From the NCBI GenBank assembly GCA_027493445.1, contig JAOSKU010000001.1:3244822-3308821 (forward strand): DNA of 64,000 nt, given 5' to 3'. A model generated the notes under the pieces. It had not been told where the DNA came from. It worked only from the letters and a program-made list of their open reading frames with translations, and ran no database searches. This stretch comes from Thermoleophilia bacterium (GTDB lineage Bacteria > Actinomycetota > Thermoleophilia > RBG-16-64-13). Positions 63,032 through 64,000 of the stretch are shown here, piece by piece. Position 1 is the stretch's first letter, and each line of letters begins with the position of its first letter. A program made the position numbers and the translations under genes.

Positions 63032-64000
63032 TTGAAGGAAGCCGCACCCCGCGAGCCCCCGCCGAGGACCAGTCCCGTGCCGCCCGCGAGTCCCGCGCCG
63101 CCCGAAAGCGGCCGCCCGTCGCACGCGCATCGAGGCGCCATGGAGTTCTTCTGGGGGACCCTGGCGCCGTTCACGGTGCTGGTGGCCTTCGGCATGGCCG
63201 TGCTGGTCTTCGTCCTCGGGGTCTGGAATCTGCAAGGTGACGCCGGGGACATCGCTCGGGTAGCAGCGCTGGTGGTGGGCGCCGGTCTGCTGTTGAACCT
63301 CCCCGTGCAGTACTACCTGGTGAAGTCCCGCCTGCACCGGCCCATCGAGCGTCTTGCTGCCGAGCTCCAAGGCCGGGCTCCCTGGCGGGCCGAGGGCGAT
63401 GTGCTGCTGAACTCCCTGCGCCGGGCCACCGAGCAGGTCCGGGACAGGTACGCCGCGAGTCGGCTGGAGCTCGAGCGTGCCCAGGAGATCACGGATGAGC
63501 TGCGGGAGCGGGCGGCCGCGCACGCGGCCGCCGACCGGTTGGCGGCCCGGCTGGCCGAATCTCTGAGGACGGCCGAGCCAGTGGCCCAGTTCGGGCCTGA
63601 GGTGGCGACCCTCATCCGGGAGTTCTGGCCGGCCGACCACGTGCTGCTGCTGTACCGGGACGACTCCCAGGCCGACCTCGAGATCCTCTACCACGCGGCC
63701 GGCGGTACTCCGGTGGAGGAGAGCGCGGCATCCGAAGAGGGACCGCGCTACCGGAAGACCTCGCTCCCTCCACCGGTCAAGGGGGCCCTGCGCCGGGGCT
63801 TCTACGCCGAGTCGGGCCTGCCCTTCAGCCAGGACCCGGCTTTCCCGGAGGCCCGCAGCTTCATCGCCATGGCCCTTGACCACCGGGGGCCGGGTGCGGG
63901 CGTCCTGCTGCTGGCCTCGTCGACCCTGGTGCCTCCGCCGCCCGAGATCCTGCGCCGGGCACAACCACTCATCAGCCTGGGCTTCAGCCGGGCGATGTAC
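63032..64000 (+). CDS. membrane-anchored sensor-type protein, N-terminal part (runs off the window)
   Basis: An open frame from TTG 63032 (AGGGGAG just upstream; ATG 63140 is an alternative start) continues past the window end, giving at least 323 residues. A Pro-rich cytoplasmic lead is followed by two membrane helices (PFTVLVAFGMAVLVFVLGVW and VAALVVGAGLLLNLPVQYYL), a coiled coil rich in Arg, Glu and Ala (about residues 125-175) and a GAF-like segment (EFWPADHVLLLYRDDSQADL, then GPGAGVLLLASSTLV). The output domain is not in view; a histidine kinase, phosphatase or cyclase is likely. Confidence 0.65.
   Translation, partial: MKEAAPREPPPRTSPVPPASPAPPESGRPSHAHRGAMEFFWGTLAPFTVLVAFGMAVLVFVLGVWNLQGDAGDIARVAALVVGAGLLLNLPVQYYLVKSRLHRPIERLAAELQGRAPWRAEGDVLLNSLRRATEQVRDRYAASRLELERAQEITDELRERAAAHAAADRLAARLAESLRTAEPVAQFGPEVATLIREFWPADHVLLLYRDDSQADLEILYHAAGGTPVEESAASEEGPRYRKTSLPPPVKGALRRGFYAESGLPFSQDPAFPEARSFIAMALDHRGPGAGVLLLASSTLVPPPPEILRRAQPLISLGFSRAMY

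Overview
The window is GC-rich (roughly two-thirds G+C), with dense genes, GTG and TTG starts, an S-layer-homology secreted protein, anaerobe-style molybdenum and iron-sulfur enzymes, and a DUF134/NifX-like protein. This suggests an anaerobic or facultative high-GC bacterium, perhaps a deep-branching actinobacterium-like lineage. No rRNA or tRNA was recognised, so taxonomy is a weak inference.

Layout. 0-8 kb: a DUF2848 protein, a cupin, and a xanthine dehydrogenase/4-hydroxybenzoyl-CoA reductase-like cluster (FAD subunit, Mo subunit, Fe-S subunit and a fused Fe-S/Mo protein). 8-12 kb: a Phd/RelE toxin-antitoxin pair with a visible promoter and operator, then a VWA protein and a MoxR/CbbQ-type AAA+ ATPase on the minus strand. 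12-17 kb: a Met/His-rich secreted protein, a two-component system, an SLH protein, a DUF134-NifX fusion and a small membrane protein. 17.2-53.2 kb: one very large minus-strand CRISPR-Cas locus. 53.5-64 kb: a plastic region with a Fic protein, an IS256 element with target duplication, a DUF4143 ATPase, a decayed group II intron, a lysC gene and a lysC fragment, another toxin-antitoxin pair, a TnpB element and a truncated membrane sensor gene.

The CRISPR locus is the centrepiece. Its roughly 27-kb effector operon has mostly 1-14 nt overlaps between genes and runs from cas3 towards the array. It holds a complete type I-G effector (cas3, csx17, csb1, csb2, plus cas4-cas1 and cas2) and two sets of type III-D-like RAMP genes. 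Set A has cas10, a Cas7-Cas5-(Cas11-like) fusion, a double Cas7 and a large Cas7-type RAMP, resembling the III-Dv arrangement. Set B has csx10, a double Cas7, csx19 and a large TIGR03986-type RAMP, with no cas10 of its own. Around these lie two CARF-HEPN ribonuclease genes, a CARF-only gene, two HEPN/MNT nucleotidyltransferase pairs, and a free-standing Csb2 Cas6-like domain next to the leader. About 85 repeats of 36 bp (84 spacers) serve the whole locus. The array is best read on the minus strand, with its leader at the high-coordinate end. Several spacers carry ribosome-binding-site-plus-ATG sequences on the plus strand, so the predicted crRNAs would pair with mRNA starts.

Two general warnings. 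(1) Nine frame breaks, in eight genes scattered across the window, fall exactly at runs of five G (or C) and are healed by one more G. This looks like systematic homopolymer undercalling, so genes described here as frameshifted are probably intact in the organism. (2) The second CARF-HEPN gene is broken differently: a 37-bp segment is duplicated around a 34-bp unique insert. That matches the repeat and spacer sizes of the array and looks like an off-target spacer integration.
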